64,000 bases of DNA from the NCBI GenBank assembly GCA_030431715.1, contig JAUIIO010000001.1:1-64000 (forward strand), given 5' to 3'. Positions 15,485 to 24,869 of this stretch are shown one piece after another. Positions within the stretch are counted from its first letter, which is position 1. The number at the start of each line of letters is the position of its first letter. The position numbers and the translations under genes were made by a program. Source of the DNA: a bacterium. GTDB lineage: Bacteria > Bdellovibrionota_C > UBA2361 > RFPC01. Below the pieces are notes generated by a model. That model was given only the letters and a program-made list of their open reading frames with translations, had not been told where the DNA came from and did not search any database.

Positions 15485-16165
15485 ATGATTTACATTCTGA
15501 CACCGCTTTTGGCCTTCTGCAGTGTTATATATGAGCTCCTTCTGGGGCAGACGCTATCAGCTTTCCTTGGAAACACCGTCTTGAGGTACAGCGTAACTAT
15601 TGGACTCTACATGTTGTCCATGGGCATAGGTGCGTTCTTTGTGCGTGGTGTCGTATCAAAGAATCCTGTTATCTCACTTCAGGTAGTTGAAATACTTCTC
15701 TCCATTATAGGTGGAGCTTCGCTCATCTTTCTTTTCTTTCTTGATTGGTTGGGCAGTCCATTACTCCTTTTCTCACTGGTCGCGCATTCACTTATTATCA
15801 TTATTGGAATTCTTACCGGGGCAGAGATTCCGCTCCTTATGATTATTCAGAGCAGGGCGAAAAAAAATTCAGAGAGTAAGGTGCTGGGAGTCGATTACAT
15901 AGGCGCCTTTATCGGCACCATTGCATTTGCATTTTACTTTTACCCACATGCGGGACTTCTTGAGACTTCACTTTTTGTGGCTCTTGTGAATGCGTTTATT
16001 GGACTTGTGCTTATTGGACAAGAGCACAATGTCACTCCTGAGTCTCACCGTTATTTTAACCCATTACTCGTTGGTCAAGGGGCTGTGCTCCTTTTACTTG
16101 GATATGCACTTTTTGAAAGCTCGAGCCTCAATGAATTTTTATTGCAACTCTATCTGAGAGTTTAG
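15485..16165 (+). CDS. Stand-alone membrane domain of a spermidine-synthase-like protein
   Basis: A 226-residue polytopic membrane protein that resembles only the N-terminal membrane half of the spermidine synthase encoded two genes downstream. Both share the pattern CS-[VI]-[IL]-YELL ... NTV-x-x-YSVT-[IV]-GL-[YF]-x-L-x-MG-[IL]-G and LTG-x-E-[IL]-PLL-M, then LG-[VI]-DY-[IL]-G-x-x-[IL]-G. Seven or so hydrophobic segments are visible, and the catalytic aminopropyltransferase domain is absent, with the frame ending cleanly. It lies 8 bases before speD, so it is first in a three-gene operon. It may pair with the full-length protein or act as a transport or anchoring subunit; this is inference. 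Confidence 0.75.
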   Translation: MIYILTPLLAFCSVIYELLLGQTLSAFLGNTVLRYSVTIGLYMLSMGIGAFFVRGVVSKNPVISLQVVEILLSIIGGASLIFLFFLDWLGSPLLLFSLVAHSLIIIIGILTGAEIPLLMIIQSRAKKNSESKVLGVDYIGAFIGTIAFAFYFYPHAGLLETSLFVALVNAFIGLVLIGQEHNVTPESHRYFNPLLVGQGAVLLLLGYALFESSSLNEFLLQLYLRV

Positions 16166-16173
16166 GAGATAAT

Positions 16174-16518
16174 ATGGAAGAAGCACTTGGAAAACACTAC
16201 ATTATTGAATTTCATCACTGTGATGTTGATCAGATCAGTAACGTGCCTGAGGTTGAAGAGGTGTTGCTAAACGCCGTTGATAAAGCAGGTGCTACGTACG
16301 TATCACATGACACTCATCAATTTGATCCTGTTGGAGTGAGCGCTGTGGTGATGATTGCAGAATCACACTTCACCATTCATACGTGGCCGGAGAAGGAATA
16401 CGCCGCCATGGATATCTTTACTTGCGGCGTAATGGAAGCGCAAAACGCCATAGATTATATCAAGGAAAAGTTTCAAGCAGATCATTGTAAGGTGACACTT
16501 TTAGAAAGGGGGACATGA
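16174..16518 (+). CDS. speD: S-adenosylmethionine decarboxylase proenzyme
   Basis: A 114-residue bacterial SpeD. The enzyme decarboxylates S-adenosylmethionine to supply aminopropyl groups. The proenzyme cleaves itself before a serine to create a pyruvoyl cofactor; the site is visible in IAESHFTIHTWPE (cleavage between Glu and Ser), followed by the conserved acid and FTCG with the active-site cysteine. Length is right for the short prokaryotic class. A good AGGAGAT precedes the ATG, and the stop overlaps the start of the spermidine synthase gene by 4 bases (ATGA). Confidence 0.95.
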   Translation: MEEALGKHYIIEFHHCDVDQISNVPEVEEVLLNAVDKAGATYVSHDTHQFDPVGVSAVVMIAESHFTIHTWPEKEYAAMDIFTCGVMEAQNAIDYIKEKFQADHCKVTLLERGT

Positions 16519-18506
16519 CTACAGCAAACATATCGGGAATGCTAAAAGAATATCGATCGGAATTTCTTGCACAGTTTGATGGCTCAAAGTGGCCACTGTA
16601 TTTCTCTACATTTTTACTTGCGGCTTGCAGTATTCTTTACGAGTTGCTCATTGCTCATGCACTGTCTCTTCTGGCAGCGAATACCGTTGTTTGGTATAGC
16701 GTTACTGTTGGGCTTTTTCTTCTTGGAATGGGGCTCGGATCGTTTGTTTCGGATTACCTTGGTAAGAAGAACGGCCCGAAGAACTCACTGGTTACTGTAG
16801 AGCTACTTCTCTCACTTCTGGGAATACTTGCAGTTCCGATTGTACACTTTGGACACACCATATACCTCTACGCGTATGTGTGGAACTATGGGGGGCTAGG
16901 TATTGTAGCCTTTTACGGTTCAGCATTTCTTACTACGCTGATCATTGGTTTTCTTACTGGTATCGAGCTTCCTTTACTTATGCGTATTCATGATGAGGAA
17001 GATGCTGCTGTAGAAGAAGTCAATGAAAATGATGGCATCCGTGCCTCTGCTTCTACGCTTTTAGGTATCGATTACCTCGGATCGCTAATTGGAGCGCTGG
17101 CATTTCCAATGGTGCTCCTTCCGCATTTTGAACTTCTGACTATAGGGTTTACGGTTTGTTTTATTAACATTGCTGTTGCTACGTTCTTTCTGGCGAGCGC
17201 TTTTCGACCACGTTTTTTGCACGTGTGTAAAGGTGCTGTTACCGCAGCCCTTGTTTTACTCTCAGTGACCGCCATCATTGGTCGTAAAGATATAGAGCAG
17301 TACTTTCTTAAGCGCTTCTACTATTACTACACTGATATGACCGATTCGTTCTCTGCGCTCTTTAAGGTAAGAGACGATCTGCCGGATATTTTTAGGGCAA
17401 GCTCTCCGTATCAAAAGATTGATATTGTCACGGAAGTAATGCCGCAGATGACGGATGTCTTGCTTCCGGCGTATTCCTCAAAGTTTGATGCGCGAACGAG
17501 TTTTTCCCCTGGTCACTATCTGCTTCTAAATGGAGATTATCAGTTGCACACGAATTATGAGGAGATTTATCACGAATTTTTCGCCCATGTGCCTATTATA
17601 GCATCAGGCCATGTGCCCAAAGAAGTGCTCGTAATGGGCGGAGGAGATGGTTTCCTTGTTCGTGAGCTCCTTAAGTATGATGAGATTGAGCACATCACTC
17701 ATATTGATCTCGACCCTACACTTATCGACACCTCCAATAGTCATAAGGTGCTTCTCGATCTTAACGAAGGCGCGTTTTTAGATGACCGTGTTGATACGAC
17801 CTTCACCGATGGGTACCAGTACGTGAGAAACACAGATAAGAAGTTTGATGCTGTCTATATCGATTTCCCAGCTCCAGCTGACTACAACCTCGCCAAGCTC
17901 TATAGCCGGGAGTTTTTTACCTTTGTAAAACGAAGAATTAAAGACGACGGCTTTGGAGTTTTTGACGCGACAGGGATTGGATTTCTCTTTGAACCAAATG
18001 AGCAGGGGAATCAACGGGTGGATATGTCTTATAATGATTGGCCGCAGTACTATCATACGTTAAAAGCTGCCGGAGTTGAGCAGATTGTTCCATATATAAC
18101 TACGCTTGATTTTGAAAATCTGAGAGCAAAAGAGGCTATTCGAAAGATTGCTCTCAGACAGCTTGTGCCAGAGTTAACAAGTGATCTCATTCAGGAAGCC
18201 GAGACAAACGCTGAGAAGCGAGCCGTGCTAAATGCTCTTGCGCGAACAGCCGTCGACAGCATCATTAAAGAGCACGTTATGAGTCTTCAACAGGGATTTA
18301 TCATCTTAGCCCATGAGGATAAGGAATTTTCGAAGGAATACATTGATTTCGGTACTGATCTTCACGTGCTCGATGAGGGTGGATTCAAACGAGCTTTTCA
18401 ACCGAAATACCCGCGAACAGAAGAGATAAAGGAAGAGGCCGTAAATAGTATTATGCGACCAACTTTTCCTACGACTCCGCTTTTTGAGCCTAGGGTTCCG
18501 CTCTAG
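16515..18506 (+). CDS. Membrane-fused spermidine synthase (aminopropyltransferase)
   Basis: A 663-residue protein with an N-terminal block of about seven membrane helices (residues about 28-260) fused to a cytoplasmic spermidine-synthase domain (about 290-560). Catalytic-domain signs: VLVMGGGDGFLVRELLKY at 371-388 (nucleotide loop), IDLDP with the ribose-binding acid at 398, FTDGYQYV, DAVYIDFPAPADYNLAKLYSREFF. It would transfer an aminopropyl group from decarboxylated SAM, made by the adjacent SpeD, to putrescine or a related amine. A C-terminal region of about 100 residues beyond the usual domain ends with GFIILAHEDKEF, a segment also seen in other fused membrane forms. Confidence 0.85.
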   Translation: MTTANISGMLKEYRSEFLAQFDGSKWPLYFSTFLLAACSILYELLIAHALSLLAANTVVWYSVTVGLFLLGMGLGSFVSDYLGKKNGPKNSLVTVELLLSLLGILAVPIVHFGHTIYLYAYVWNYGGLGIVAFYGSAFLTTLIIGFLTGIELPLLMRIHDEEDAAVEEVNENDGIRASASTLLGIDYLGSLIGALAFPMVLLPHFELLTIGFTVCFINIAVATFFLASAFRPRFLHVCKGAVTAALVLLSVTAIIGRKDIEQYFLKRFYYYYTDMTDSFSALFKVRDDLPDIFRASSPYQKIDIVTEVMPQMTDVLLPAYSSKFDARTSFSPGHYLLLNGDYQLHTNYEEIYHEFFAHVPIIASGHVPKEVLVMGGGDGFLVRELLKYDEIEHITHIDLDPTLIDTSNSHKVLLDLNEGAFLDDRVDTTFTDGYQYVRNTDKKFDAVYIDFPAPADYNLAKLYSREFFTFVKRRIKDDGFGVFDATGIGFLFEPNEQGNQRVDMSYNDWPQYYHTLKAAGVEQIVPYITTLDFENLRAKEAIRKIALRQLVPELTSDLIQEAETNAEKRAVLNALARTAVDSIIKEHVMSLQQGFIILAHEDKEFSKEYIDFGTDLHVLDEGGFKRAFQPKYPRTEEIKEEAVNSIMRPTFPTTPLFEPRVPL

Positions 18507-18565
18507 AGCACAGAGCCACTTCGCTCCACAGAGTATGATTCGTAATTTAGTTTACAGTGTACGAG

Positions 18566-19027
18566 TCACTTTTCTAGCGCCAACCACTTTACGTATTTTT
18601 TTCGCAAGTGTTTCTCAAAAGGGTGATTAACTTTATCCTCTGAGATGAGTTCATCTATGAGATCGAGAAGTTCCTGACGTCTGCTAAGGGGAAGGTGTGT
18701 TCTCAGGTATGTTCCGAACTCTTCGAGATCGATATCATCATCACCTTCAACTATCTCTTTGGCCTCGTTTAGGAGTTTCTCCGATTCATCGTAGGTAAGA
18801 TCAAATCGCTCCTGTATCTTTTGCTTGATGAAGAAACTCTCGCGCGGAGCGAAGTCATTATCAATGGCAGCAACGTTAGCCAGTAAAATGGTGTAGGCGA
18901 GATCTATCTTGTGTTCGTCAAGTTGTAAGAGGTGCTCAAATGTCCCAACCACCCCGAGGCGGGCAGCGAGCCTACTGTTTTCCTTAAGAGACTGGTAAAT
19001 CTTTTCAAGGTAATCGTTCAGGTTCAT
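18566..19027 (-). CDS. TerB-like helical protein
   Basis: A 153-residue all-helical acidic protein resembling the TerB/DjlA-type domain: YTILLANVAAIDNDFAPRESFFIKQKIQERFDLTYDESEKLLNEAKE, then LSRRQELLDLIDELISEDKVNHPFEKHLRKKYVKWLAL. The repeated pattern of an acidic DxD-like turn followed by helices is typical of TerB folds, which may bind metal. No partner tellurite genes are present. It starts 2 bases after the Trm112 gene stop, so the two are cotranscribed; what links them is unclear. Confidence 0.65.
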   Translation of the reverse strand: MNLNDYLEKIYQSLKENSRLAARLGVVGTFEHLLQLDEHKIDLAYTILLANVAAIDNDFAPRESFFIKQKIQERFDLTYDESEKLLNEAKEIVEGDDDIDLEEFGTYLRTHLPLSRRQELLDLIDELISEDKVNHPFEKHLRKKYVKWLALEK

Positions 19028-19029
19028 TC

Positions 19030-19284
19030 TTACACACTTACCATAATGCCTTCTTCGCTGAGCATCGCTGGTATCCCGTTTCGTATCGGGTAGATGATTT
19101 TTCCGTCTTCACGGAGAAGCCCGGCCTCAAGCTTTTCGGTTACTTTATCTCCAGCTCTGTTGGTGAGCATGCTACTTGAGATACGCTCATTGATATTTTG
19201 AAGGTCCTTGTCTGATGCGAGCTTCACAGGTTGCTTTGTTTCCGGACAGACGAGTATGTCCAGTAACTCTTTATCGATATTCAT
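19030..19284 (-). CDS. Trm112 family protein
   Basis: An 84-residue Trm112/YcaR-type small protein. Conserved parts are LLDILVCPETKQPVKL at residues 6-21 and LREDGKIIYPIRNGIPAMLSEEG near 56-78. Only one Cys (CPE) is retained, as in many bacterial members that do not bind zinc. Eukaryotic and archaeal Trm112 activate several methyltransferases; the bacterial role is largely unknown. The insert between the two motifs is slightly longer than usual. Confidence 0.85.
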   Translation of the reverse strand: MNIDKELLDILVCPETKQPVKLASDKDLQNINERISSSMLTNRAGDKVTEKLEAGLLREDGKIIYPIRNGIPAMLSEEGIMVSV

Positions 19285-19387
19285 AGTGTTTATCCATCAC
19301 GTTGTCTTACCCGATGAGTATACCGTAAGGGAAAGAACTTATCTATCTCTTTGCTCATATGCACATTCAAGCTAGACTCACTGGGCG

Positions 19388-20260
19388 ATGGTTTATCTCT
19401 ACCTCCTAATAGCCAGCCTCTCGTGGGCGAGCCTTGATCTCGTGCGAAAGGTGTCTCTTGCAAAGGCCTCTTACTCGGGCATCATCATTTTAATGGCCAT
19501 TGGGCAGGTTCTTACATTTCTTGTGTGGTTTTTTGTATCTTCGTTGTCCTTTGCGGTATCTCCTGATTACTTCCTCTGGGGAGGGTTGTCGATTCTTATG
19601 AACCTTATAGTACCGCTTATCTTTCTTAAGGGGCTAAAAAGTGGATACTACAGCCAAACACTTCCATTTATTGCCTTTGTGCCAGTCGTTACTCTTCTCA
19701 TTGCGAAAATGATAGGAGAGCAAGCAACTCTTCTTCAGTCTGCTGGTGTACTCTTTGTTTTTATAGGAGGTCTCTGTTTGAGTCATGGGAAGAGGGGGAG
19801 TTCCAGGAATTTTTTTATGAGAAGGGTAGAAGCACTCACCATGAACAGGGGGGCGCTCTATATGCTCTGTGCTGCGATTATATGGGGAGCACTTGTAGTC
19901 GTTGACAAGATTGTACTTCAATCAACCGCTGCTCAGGTACATGGTCTCTGCATTTCGACGTCAATTTGTGTTTGTTATGTATTGATACACTGGTGGCGAA
20001 ATGAGGCGCCCTTACTGGTTGAGTTTCGGGAGCTGCCGATTTCAGCTTATACCATTCCTTTCCTTGCAGGGGCAGCGCTTACCTTCACCTTTTTAACGAT
20101 CCAGAGCTTTGAAGTCGCTTTTTTTGAAGCGATAAACCGTACTACGACTGTTATTATGAGTATTGTTGCTGGTGCGCTTTTCTTTAAGGAGGAAGTACGG
20201 CTTCAACAGGTGCTCTCAGTAATGATTATGTGTGTGGGAGTCGCAGTAATACTCATCTAG
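19388..20260 (+). CDS. EamA/DMT-family transporter
   Basis: A 290-residue membrane protein with ten hydrophobic segments in two EamA repeats (about residues 2-135 and 153-290). Family marks: LIASLSWASLDLVRK at the start of repeat one, IGEQATLLQSAGVLFVFIGGLCLS at its end, ALYMLCAAIIWGALVVVDK at the start of repeat two and GALFFKEEVRLQQVLSVMIMCVGVAVILI at its end. DMT transporters export or exchange amino acids, sugars or nucleotide-like metabolites; the substrate cannot be read. Its stop overlaps the end of the convergent NAD synthetase gene by 4 bases. Confidence 0.85.
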   Translation: MVYLYLLIASLSWASLDLVRKVSLAKASYSGIIILMAIGQVLTFLVWFFVSSLSFAVSPDYFLWGGLSILMNLIVPLIFLKGLKSGYYSQTLPFIAFVPVVTLLIAKMIGEQATLLQSAGVLFVFIGGLCLSHGKRGSSRNFFMRRVEALTMNRGALYMLCAAIIWGALVVVDKIVLQSTAAQVHGLCISTSICVCYVLIHWWRNEAPLLVEFRELPISAYTIPFLAGAALTFTFLTIQSFEVAFFEAINRTTTVIMSIVAGALFFKEEVRLQQVLSVMIMCVGVAVILI

Positions 20261-21921
20261 CGGTAGCGATACCCCATGCCCATCGGCATTCGAGTTTCAA
20301 GGCCGAGTGAGCCACGTGTTACTCGAATCGCAGGTGGGGCCTGCCTGCGTTTCCCTTCGTTAATATCAATAAGGCGCAGGGTTTGTTCTATGAGTTTAGG
20401 GGAATACTCTTTCAGCAGTTCCTCTTGTGATACATCCGTTTCAATAATCCGATCAACGAGTGGCGCAAGTTCTGAATACGGAGCTGGAAGATTTGCTTCG
20501 TCTGTTTGCCCGTCTTCAAGCTCTGCTGTGGGTGCGCGCTCAATGACTGAAGCAGGAATGAGTTCAGCGCCTGCATTTTTATTTATCCAGCGCGCGAGAT
20601 CGTATACGAGCGACTTATTGAGATCTCCAATAGGAGCAAGAGCGCCACACATGTCTCCGTAGAGCGTGCAGTACCCGAGAGCAAGCTCAGTTTTATTTCC
20701 GGTGGTAAGAAGGAGCGTGCCCGGGTTCTCGTTTGTGAACTCCATAAGGAGGGCTCCGCGGATGCGGGCCTGCTTATTTTGAAGCGTCATTTGGTGAGGT
20801 GTTTTCCCATCGTAGTGTGAAGCAAACGTCTCTTTCCACGCTAGGAATTCACTGTGTATTGATCGTTCGCTAATCTGAATGCCAAGATTTTGCGCGATGA
20901 GAAACGCATCAGATTTTGTTTCCTCTGATGTTATGTGAGAGGGCATGGTGATGGCAGTAACGTGTTCACTTCCAAGCGCGGCCACCGCCAGCGCAGCAAC
21001 AACAGCTGAGTCAATTCCGCCACTAAGTCCCAGAACAGCATTCCTATGATTTGCTCTTGAGAAGAATTCCTTAATAGCGAGAACCAAGGCGTTATAAATA
21101 TCTGCGCAACTCTCAGGCTCGGTAAAAGGAACTGTTTTCAGTGTAGTGCCGATTACGAGCACTTCTTCTTTAAAAGCGGAGGCGAGAGCGATGCTATTTC
21201 CGTCTCTATCAAGAGCAAAGCTTCGTCCATCAAATACGACTTCACCGTCGTAGCCATCGTAAGAGCCAACAAGGTTTGTAAAGTAGATAGGTTGCTTGAG
21301 CTCTCTTGCCTGCTTCTGTACCTGAGCGTATCGCTTCTCCCATTTTCCTGTAGAGAAAGGCGCAGCATTGAGTGCAACGATCAGATCGGTGTTCTTTGAT
21401 TTGAGATAGCTAAGAGGTGATTGTGGATAGTGTTCGCCGACTAAGTCTTCACAGATAAGGATGCCAATTTTTTGATCGCGATACTCCACCACCGCCGGGC
21501 GCTCGCCTGCGGCGTAGTACCGGCTCTCGTTAAAGACCTGATAATCAGGAAGTAGCATCTTGTGTCCTGTTGCGAGCACCTTCCCGTCTGCTAAAAAGGA
21601 TGCGGCGTTGTATACGAGGGGCTTTTGGAGCGAGTTATCAGACGGGAAAAGTTCATCTGAAGAAAAATCGAGGTGACCTACTACGACCCCACAATCAGGA
21701 GCCACCGTAGCAAGCTCCTTAAGAAGCTTCTTGCCACGTTCAACGTATGCCTTGCTATGAGCAAGATCGAGATGCATGTATCCGTGAAGGGCGAGTTCAG
21801 GAAGGACTATGATGTCAGCACCACTGGCCTTTGCCTCTTTTATCGCCTCGGTTATGCGGCTGAGATTCTGCTTGAGCTGGCCCGGATATGACTGAATCTG
21901 TGCGAGTGCGATATTAAGCAT
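20257..21921 (-). CDS. nadE: Glutamine-dependent NAD+ synthetase
   Basis: A 554-residue two-domain NadE. Residues about 1-260 are a nitrilase-type glutaminase with its Glu (VLPELALHGY), Lys (HKMLLPDYQVFNESRYY) and Cys (GILICEDLVGE) catalytic residues. Residues about 270-554 are the ATP-dependent amidotransferase: LGLSGGIDSAVVAALA (PP-loop) near 295-310, LLTTGNKTELALGY, and a DINEGKRRQAPPAIRVT C-terminus. It converts nicotinate adenine dinucleotide to NAD+ using glutamine nitrogen. Length is normal for this class. It is probably monocistronic, as both neighbours run in other directions. Confidence 0.95.
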   Translation of the reverse strand: MLNIALAQIQSYPGQLKQNLSRITEAIKEAKASGADIIVLPELALHGYMHLDLAHSKAYVERGKKLLKELATVAPDCGVVVGHLDFSSDELFPSDNSLQKPLVYNAASFLADGKVLATGHKMLLPDYQVFNESRYYAAGERPAVVEYRDQKIGILICEDLVGEHYPQSPLSYLKSKNTDLIVALNAAPFSTGKWEKRYAQVQKQARELKQPIYFTNLVGSYDGYDGEVVFDGRSFALDRDGNSIALASAFKEEVLVIGTTLKTVPFTEPESCADIYNALVLAIKEFFSRANHRNAVLGLSGGIDSAVVAALAVAALGSEHVTAITMPSHITSEETKSDAFLIAQNLGIQISERSIHSEFLAWKETFASHYDGKTPHQMTLQNKQARIRGALLMEFTNENPGTLLLTTGNKTELALGYCTLYGDMCGALAPIGDLNKSLVYDLARWINKNAGAELIPASVIERAPTAELEDGQTDEANLPAPYSELAPLVDRIIETDVSQEELLKEYSPKLIEQTLRLIDINEGKRRQAPPAIRVTRGSLGLETRMPMGMGYRYR

Positions 21922-22038
21922 CTTGGGGTAGTTCTCTGTTTCCTCAAAAGTGGGGCATTTTCTGTGGTAGCTATTATGTCGTTATCCGGGGCTAAATGGT
22001 AGGGGAGCAGTTAGATTTCTTGTACTTCCAGTAAAATG

Positions 22039-22065
22039 TTGTAGAGTAGGTAGGAGTTTTATAAT
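22039..22065 (+). promoter_or_regulatory. Candidate promoter
   Basis: A perfect TATAAT (22060-22065) has TTGTAG (22039-22044) upstream at a short 15-base spacing. It lies about 32 bases before the start codon of the 231-residue membrane-anchored protein. Confidence 0.35.
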
Positions 22066-22097
22066 TGTGTGATTTTAGCAGCACGGAGTAATCTACC

Positions 22098-22793
22098 ATG
22101 GAATCATATCCTCTCCTTACCGGCATATTGTGTTACCTCATCGGTCTTATTGTAGGGGTTTACTCTACGAAGGGCACTGTGGCGAAAAAAGTTGCTGCCG
22201 CGCTGCAGGAGGGATTGGATAAGGGCCGTGCTGAGGCAGAAGAGGAGAAAGCTGAGACTGGTAAGGTCTTAACTTCAAAGCTCAGGAAGCTGCAGGAAAC
22301 CCTTGTTGAGACCCTTGATGCTTACGAAGATACGGTAAAGACAGTTGATGAGAAGTTATCTCCGCAAGCAGGAAATCAGTTGTCGCTGGAATATAAGCCA
22401 GCTACTCGTTCATTGCCACAACCTGAAGAGCGTTCTGTAGCCTCTTCTGAGGCCATCTCTTCATCCGTTGCGTCTTCACAAAAGCAGGCTGAGACCTCAG
22501 AGCCTGAGATGAAGTCAGAGACTGATACGGGAAGAGGCACTGGTGTCCTTGGCGCCCGCGAGACCGGCTCGTTTACTTCTTCAACATCTGGAGAGAGGCT
22601 TCGAAAAACTATCTTTAGTCGATCCGGTGAGCGTTCAGATGAGAGTGATGATAAGAAGGAGAGTGCGTTAAGGCCAGAGAGTCATAGCTCTTCAAGCGAT
22701 GAAGATTCTGACGATGTATCTGGAGATCGGCAGGGCAAGAGCGAAGGTGATTCTAAGGCTAACGGTATCGCAACTTCCCCGCAAGTACACTAA
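22098..22793 (+). CDS. Membrane-anchored protein with long disordered tail
   Basis: A 231-residue protein with a GGAG ribosome-binding site 8-9 bases upstream. One membrane helix at residues about 5-24 is followed by a charged helix (KKVAAALQEGLDKGRAEAEEEKAETGKVLTSKLRKLQETLVETLDAYEDTV), probably coiled coil, up to about residue 95. The remaining 135 residues are rich in Ser, Glu, Asp and Lys and almost certainly disordered. The layout recalls YhcB/DUF1043-type cell-envelope proteins or other single-pass scaffolds, but no family can be assigned. Confidence 0.65.
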   Translation: MESYPLLTGILCYLIGLIVGVYSTKGTVAKKVAAALQEGLDKGRAEAEEEKAETGKVLTSKLRKLQETLVETLDAYEDTVKTVDEKLSPQAGNQLSLEYKPATRSLPQPEERSVASSEAISSSVASSQKQAETSEPEMKSETDTGRGTGVLGARETGSFTSSTSGERLRKTIFSRSGERSDESDDKKESALRPESHSSSSDEDSDDVSGDRQGKSEGDSKANGIATSPQVH

Positions 22794-22823
22794 GCTTCTA
22801 CCGCTTACTCACATAAACTCTAT

Positions 22824-24869
22824 CTATCTTACTCGAGTAGCTTCCTCTTCGCTTGTGAAGTCATAGCCTCGTATCACTTTTGAATGAATGTGCGGCAAGT
22901 GTTTTGATGGTGACTGCCAGCAAACGATAGCTACGTTTTCTTCTGCTCGTGTGATGGCGATGTAGAGGAGGTTTCTTCCATAGTCTGAATCCGGATAGGC
23001 TGACCTTGTTGGGTTCCAGAGGAGAACGTTTGTAAACTCAAGGCCTTTTACTTGGTCTGCTCCTGCAACAATAATTCCCTCGTCAAACGTAAAGTTATCT
23101 GCGCTCCCAACCCTGATGGCAGAGCCAAACGTTGGCTCAAGCAGAGAATGGGCGTCGCGTGCGGCCGCAGTGTTTTCACATATGACAGCTGTTAGGGCTG
23201 AAGGATATTTTTGTGCTGCCGTTTTTAACCAGTCAATGCATCGTAGGATTCCCTGTTGTTCGTCAGGACACTGGAAGTAGATTGGTGTTCGACCTTTTCG
23301 CCCTTCGGTTACCTCGCTCTTGCCCTTTACATAATCAGCAAGTCTCATGATCGGCAGCGTAGAACGGTGACTTATGGTAAGCGAAATGTGCCTTGCGATA
23401 TCATCTTTAAATGCCCAGCGTGAGCGAAGTTTTTCCCAGCCGGGGAAGGTATTGTGAGAGAAGATCTGCTGAGAAGTGTCGCCAACAAGTGTTAGGTGGG
23501 CAGTGTTACTCACCGATTCGATAATGCTCGCAAGCTGCACAGGGGAGAAGTCTTGCACTTCATCAACTACAATATGGTCAAGGCCACTCGTTGTCTCTTG
23601 CACTTTTCCCTCGGCAGTGACTCGCGGCAGGTGGCCAGATTTAATCTGATGCATCCGCAAGAGAAGTGCTTCATCGCTTAGATCGATCTGCTGATGTTGG
23701 GCGTTTTGTTGCTCTCTCTCTAGAGCCATATCAAGCATCTCTTCGTCTAATAACTCGTTTGTGTCTTGAGAAAGAATAGATTTTTTCTCGCTAAGAAGCT
23801 TAAGAGTGAGCTCGTGGTATGCGGGCAGGGGGTCTTCGCGACGGGTTAGGTCTTGTACGAGATCTTCAAAGGCCGTGAGAAATGCGAGTGAGTTCTTAAG
23901 TCGTACAATACTATATGCCGGGGGACGCTCATTTCTATGAATAGCTCCGTTAAGGCAGAGATCTGGATGAAGATACTGCACAAGCTTTGAAGTCCACTCC
24001 CGGTAGCTCATAAGGTTTACGCCATCAATATTGAGAGCGGGGAGGAGTGAGGAGATATATCTCTTGAGCACATCGCTTAGTACCAGTACCAGACATTCCT
24101 CGGGGCGACACTCTGAATTATCTTCGTGAAGTAGCCACGCGAGGCGGTGGAGCGCCACAGTGGTCTTTCCCGATCCGGCAATACCTTGAAGGAGTATAGC
24201 TGTCTCAGCGTTTTCGGTGATGAGTTGAAACTGCTCAGGGGTAATAAGAGAGAGAATGTCTTTTAAATGTCCGCCTGCGGTGGTGTGCCCGCCGGAGGAT
24301 TTTACCCATTCACCGTTTATGAGCTTGAAGGTACCGTCGCTTGTGGTGAGTGATACCAACTCTCCATTTTTAATTTCCACTGCGTGTCTGAGCGTGATCA
24401 CTCCCTCCCGGTCGTGCCCCTGAATTTCCTCGGCAAATTCATCACCCTCTTTGTACTCGTAGTAGAGTTTTGAGATTGGTGCTTTTCGCCAATCTACGAT
24501 GCGACAATCAGGATTAGCGGCAAATCCGAGACGATATTCTCTCTGCGCCAGTTTCCCACGGACTTCTTCCTCAACGACAAATCTCGCAAAGTAGGGCTTC
24601 TTTAGTAGCTTGAGGAGCGTTTTTGCTCCGCGGTCGTGATTATCTCGCAGGGCATGTGAGACGGCCTCATCGCTTGCAAGCATGGCCTTGTCTTCGTCGC
24701 GGCTCGCGGCCACAATAGAAGACGTGAGCTCGCGCGAGCGATCGTGCTCCACTTGTAGACGCTGGTCAATTCGCTTGAGCTGTTCGGTAAGCGATTCCAT
24801 TACCTTACTTAGTACGGCACACTCCTCTTTTATGAGACGCTGTTCGTTTTCTGTTAGGGGTTGGGTCAT
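22824..24869 (-). CDS. HelD-like UvrD-family helicase/ATPase
   Basis: A 681-residue superfamily 1 ATPase. The N-terminus (residues about 1-75) is a charged antiparallel coiled coil, a hallmark of HelD proteins that insert into RNA polymerase. Walker A, LQGIAGSGKTTVALHRLAWLL, lies near 227-247. Walker B with DEVQD (HIVVDEVQDFSPVQL) is near 433-447, motif III/IV LVGDTSQQIF near 461-470, and motif VI NLLYIAITRAEENVAI near 640-655. The family uses ATP to remove stalled RNA polymerase from DNA. It is a lone minus-strand gene. Another UvrD-like helicase is possible, but the coiled-coil N-terminus and early Walker A favour HelD. Confidence 0.82.
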   Translation of the reverse strand: MTQPLTENEQRLIKEECAVLSKVMESLTEQLKRIDQRLQVEHDRSRELTSSIVAASRDEDKAMLASDEAVSHALRDNHDRGAKTLLKLLKKPYFARFVVEEEVRGKLAQREYRLGFAANPDCRIVDWRKAPISKLYYEYKEGDEFAEEIQGHDREGVITLRHAVEIKNGELVSLTTSDGTFKLINGEWVKSSGGHTTAGGHLKDILSLITPEQFQLITENAETAILLQGIAGSGKTTVALHRLAWLLHEDNSECRPEECLVLVLSDVLKRYISSLLPALNIDGVNLMSYREWTSKLVQYLHPDLCLNGAIHRNERPPAYSIVRLKNSLAFLTAFEDLVQDLTRREDPLPAYHELTLKLLSEKKSILSQDTNELLDEEMLDMALEREQQNAQHQQIDLSDEALLLRMHQIKSGHLPRVTAEGKVQETTSGLDHIVVDEVQDFSPVQLASIIESVSNTAHLTLVGDTSQQIFSHNTFPGWEKLRSRWAFKDDIARHISLTISHRSTLPIMRLADYVKGKSEVTEGRKGRTPIYFQCPDEQQGILRCIDWLKTAAQKYPSALTAVICENTAAARDAHSLLEPTFGSAIRVGSADNFTFDEGIIVAGADQVKGLEFTNVLLWNPTRSAYPDSDYGRNLLYIAITRAEENVAIVCWQSPSKHLPHIHSKVIRGYDFTSEEEATRVR

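Noticed and set aside
18507..18565. CACAGAG-like inverted stretch as a terminator for the spermidine synthase gene
   Set aside because: Arms are short and imperfect and no T-run follows.
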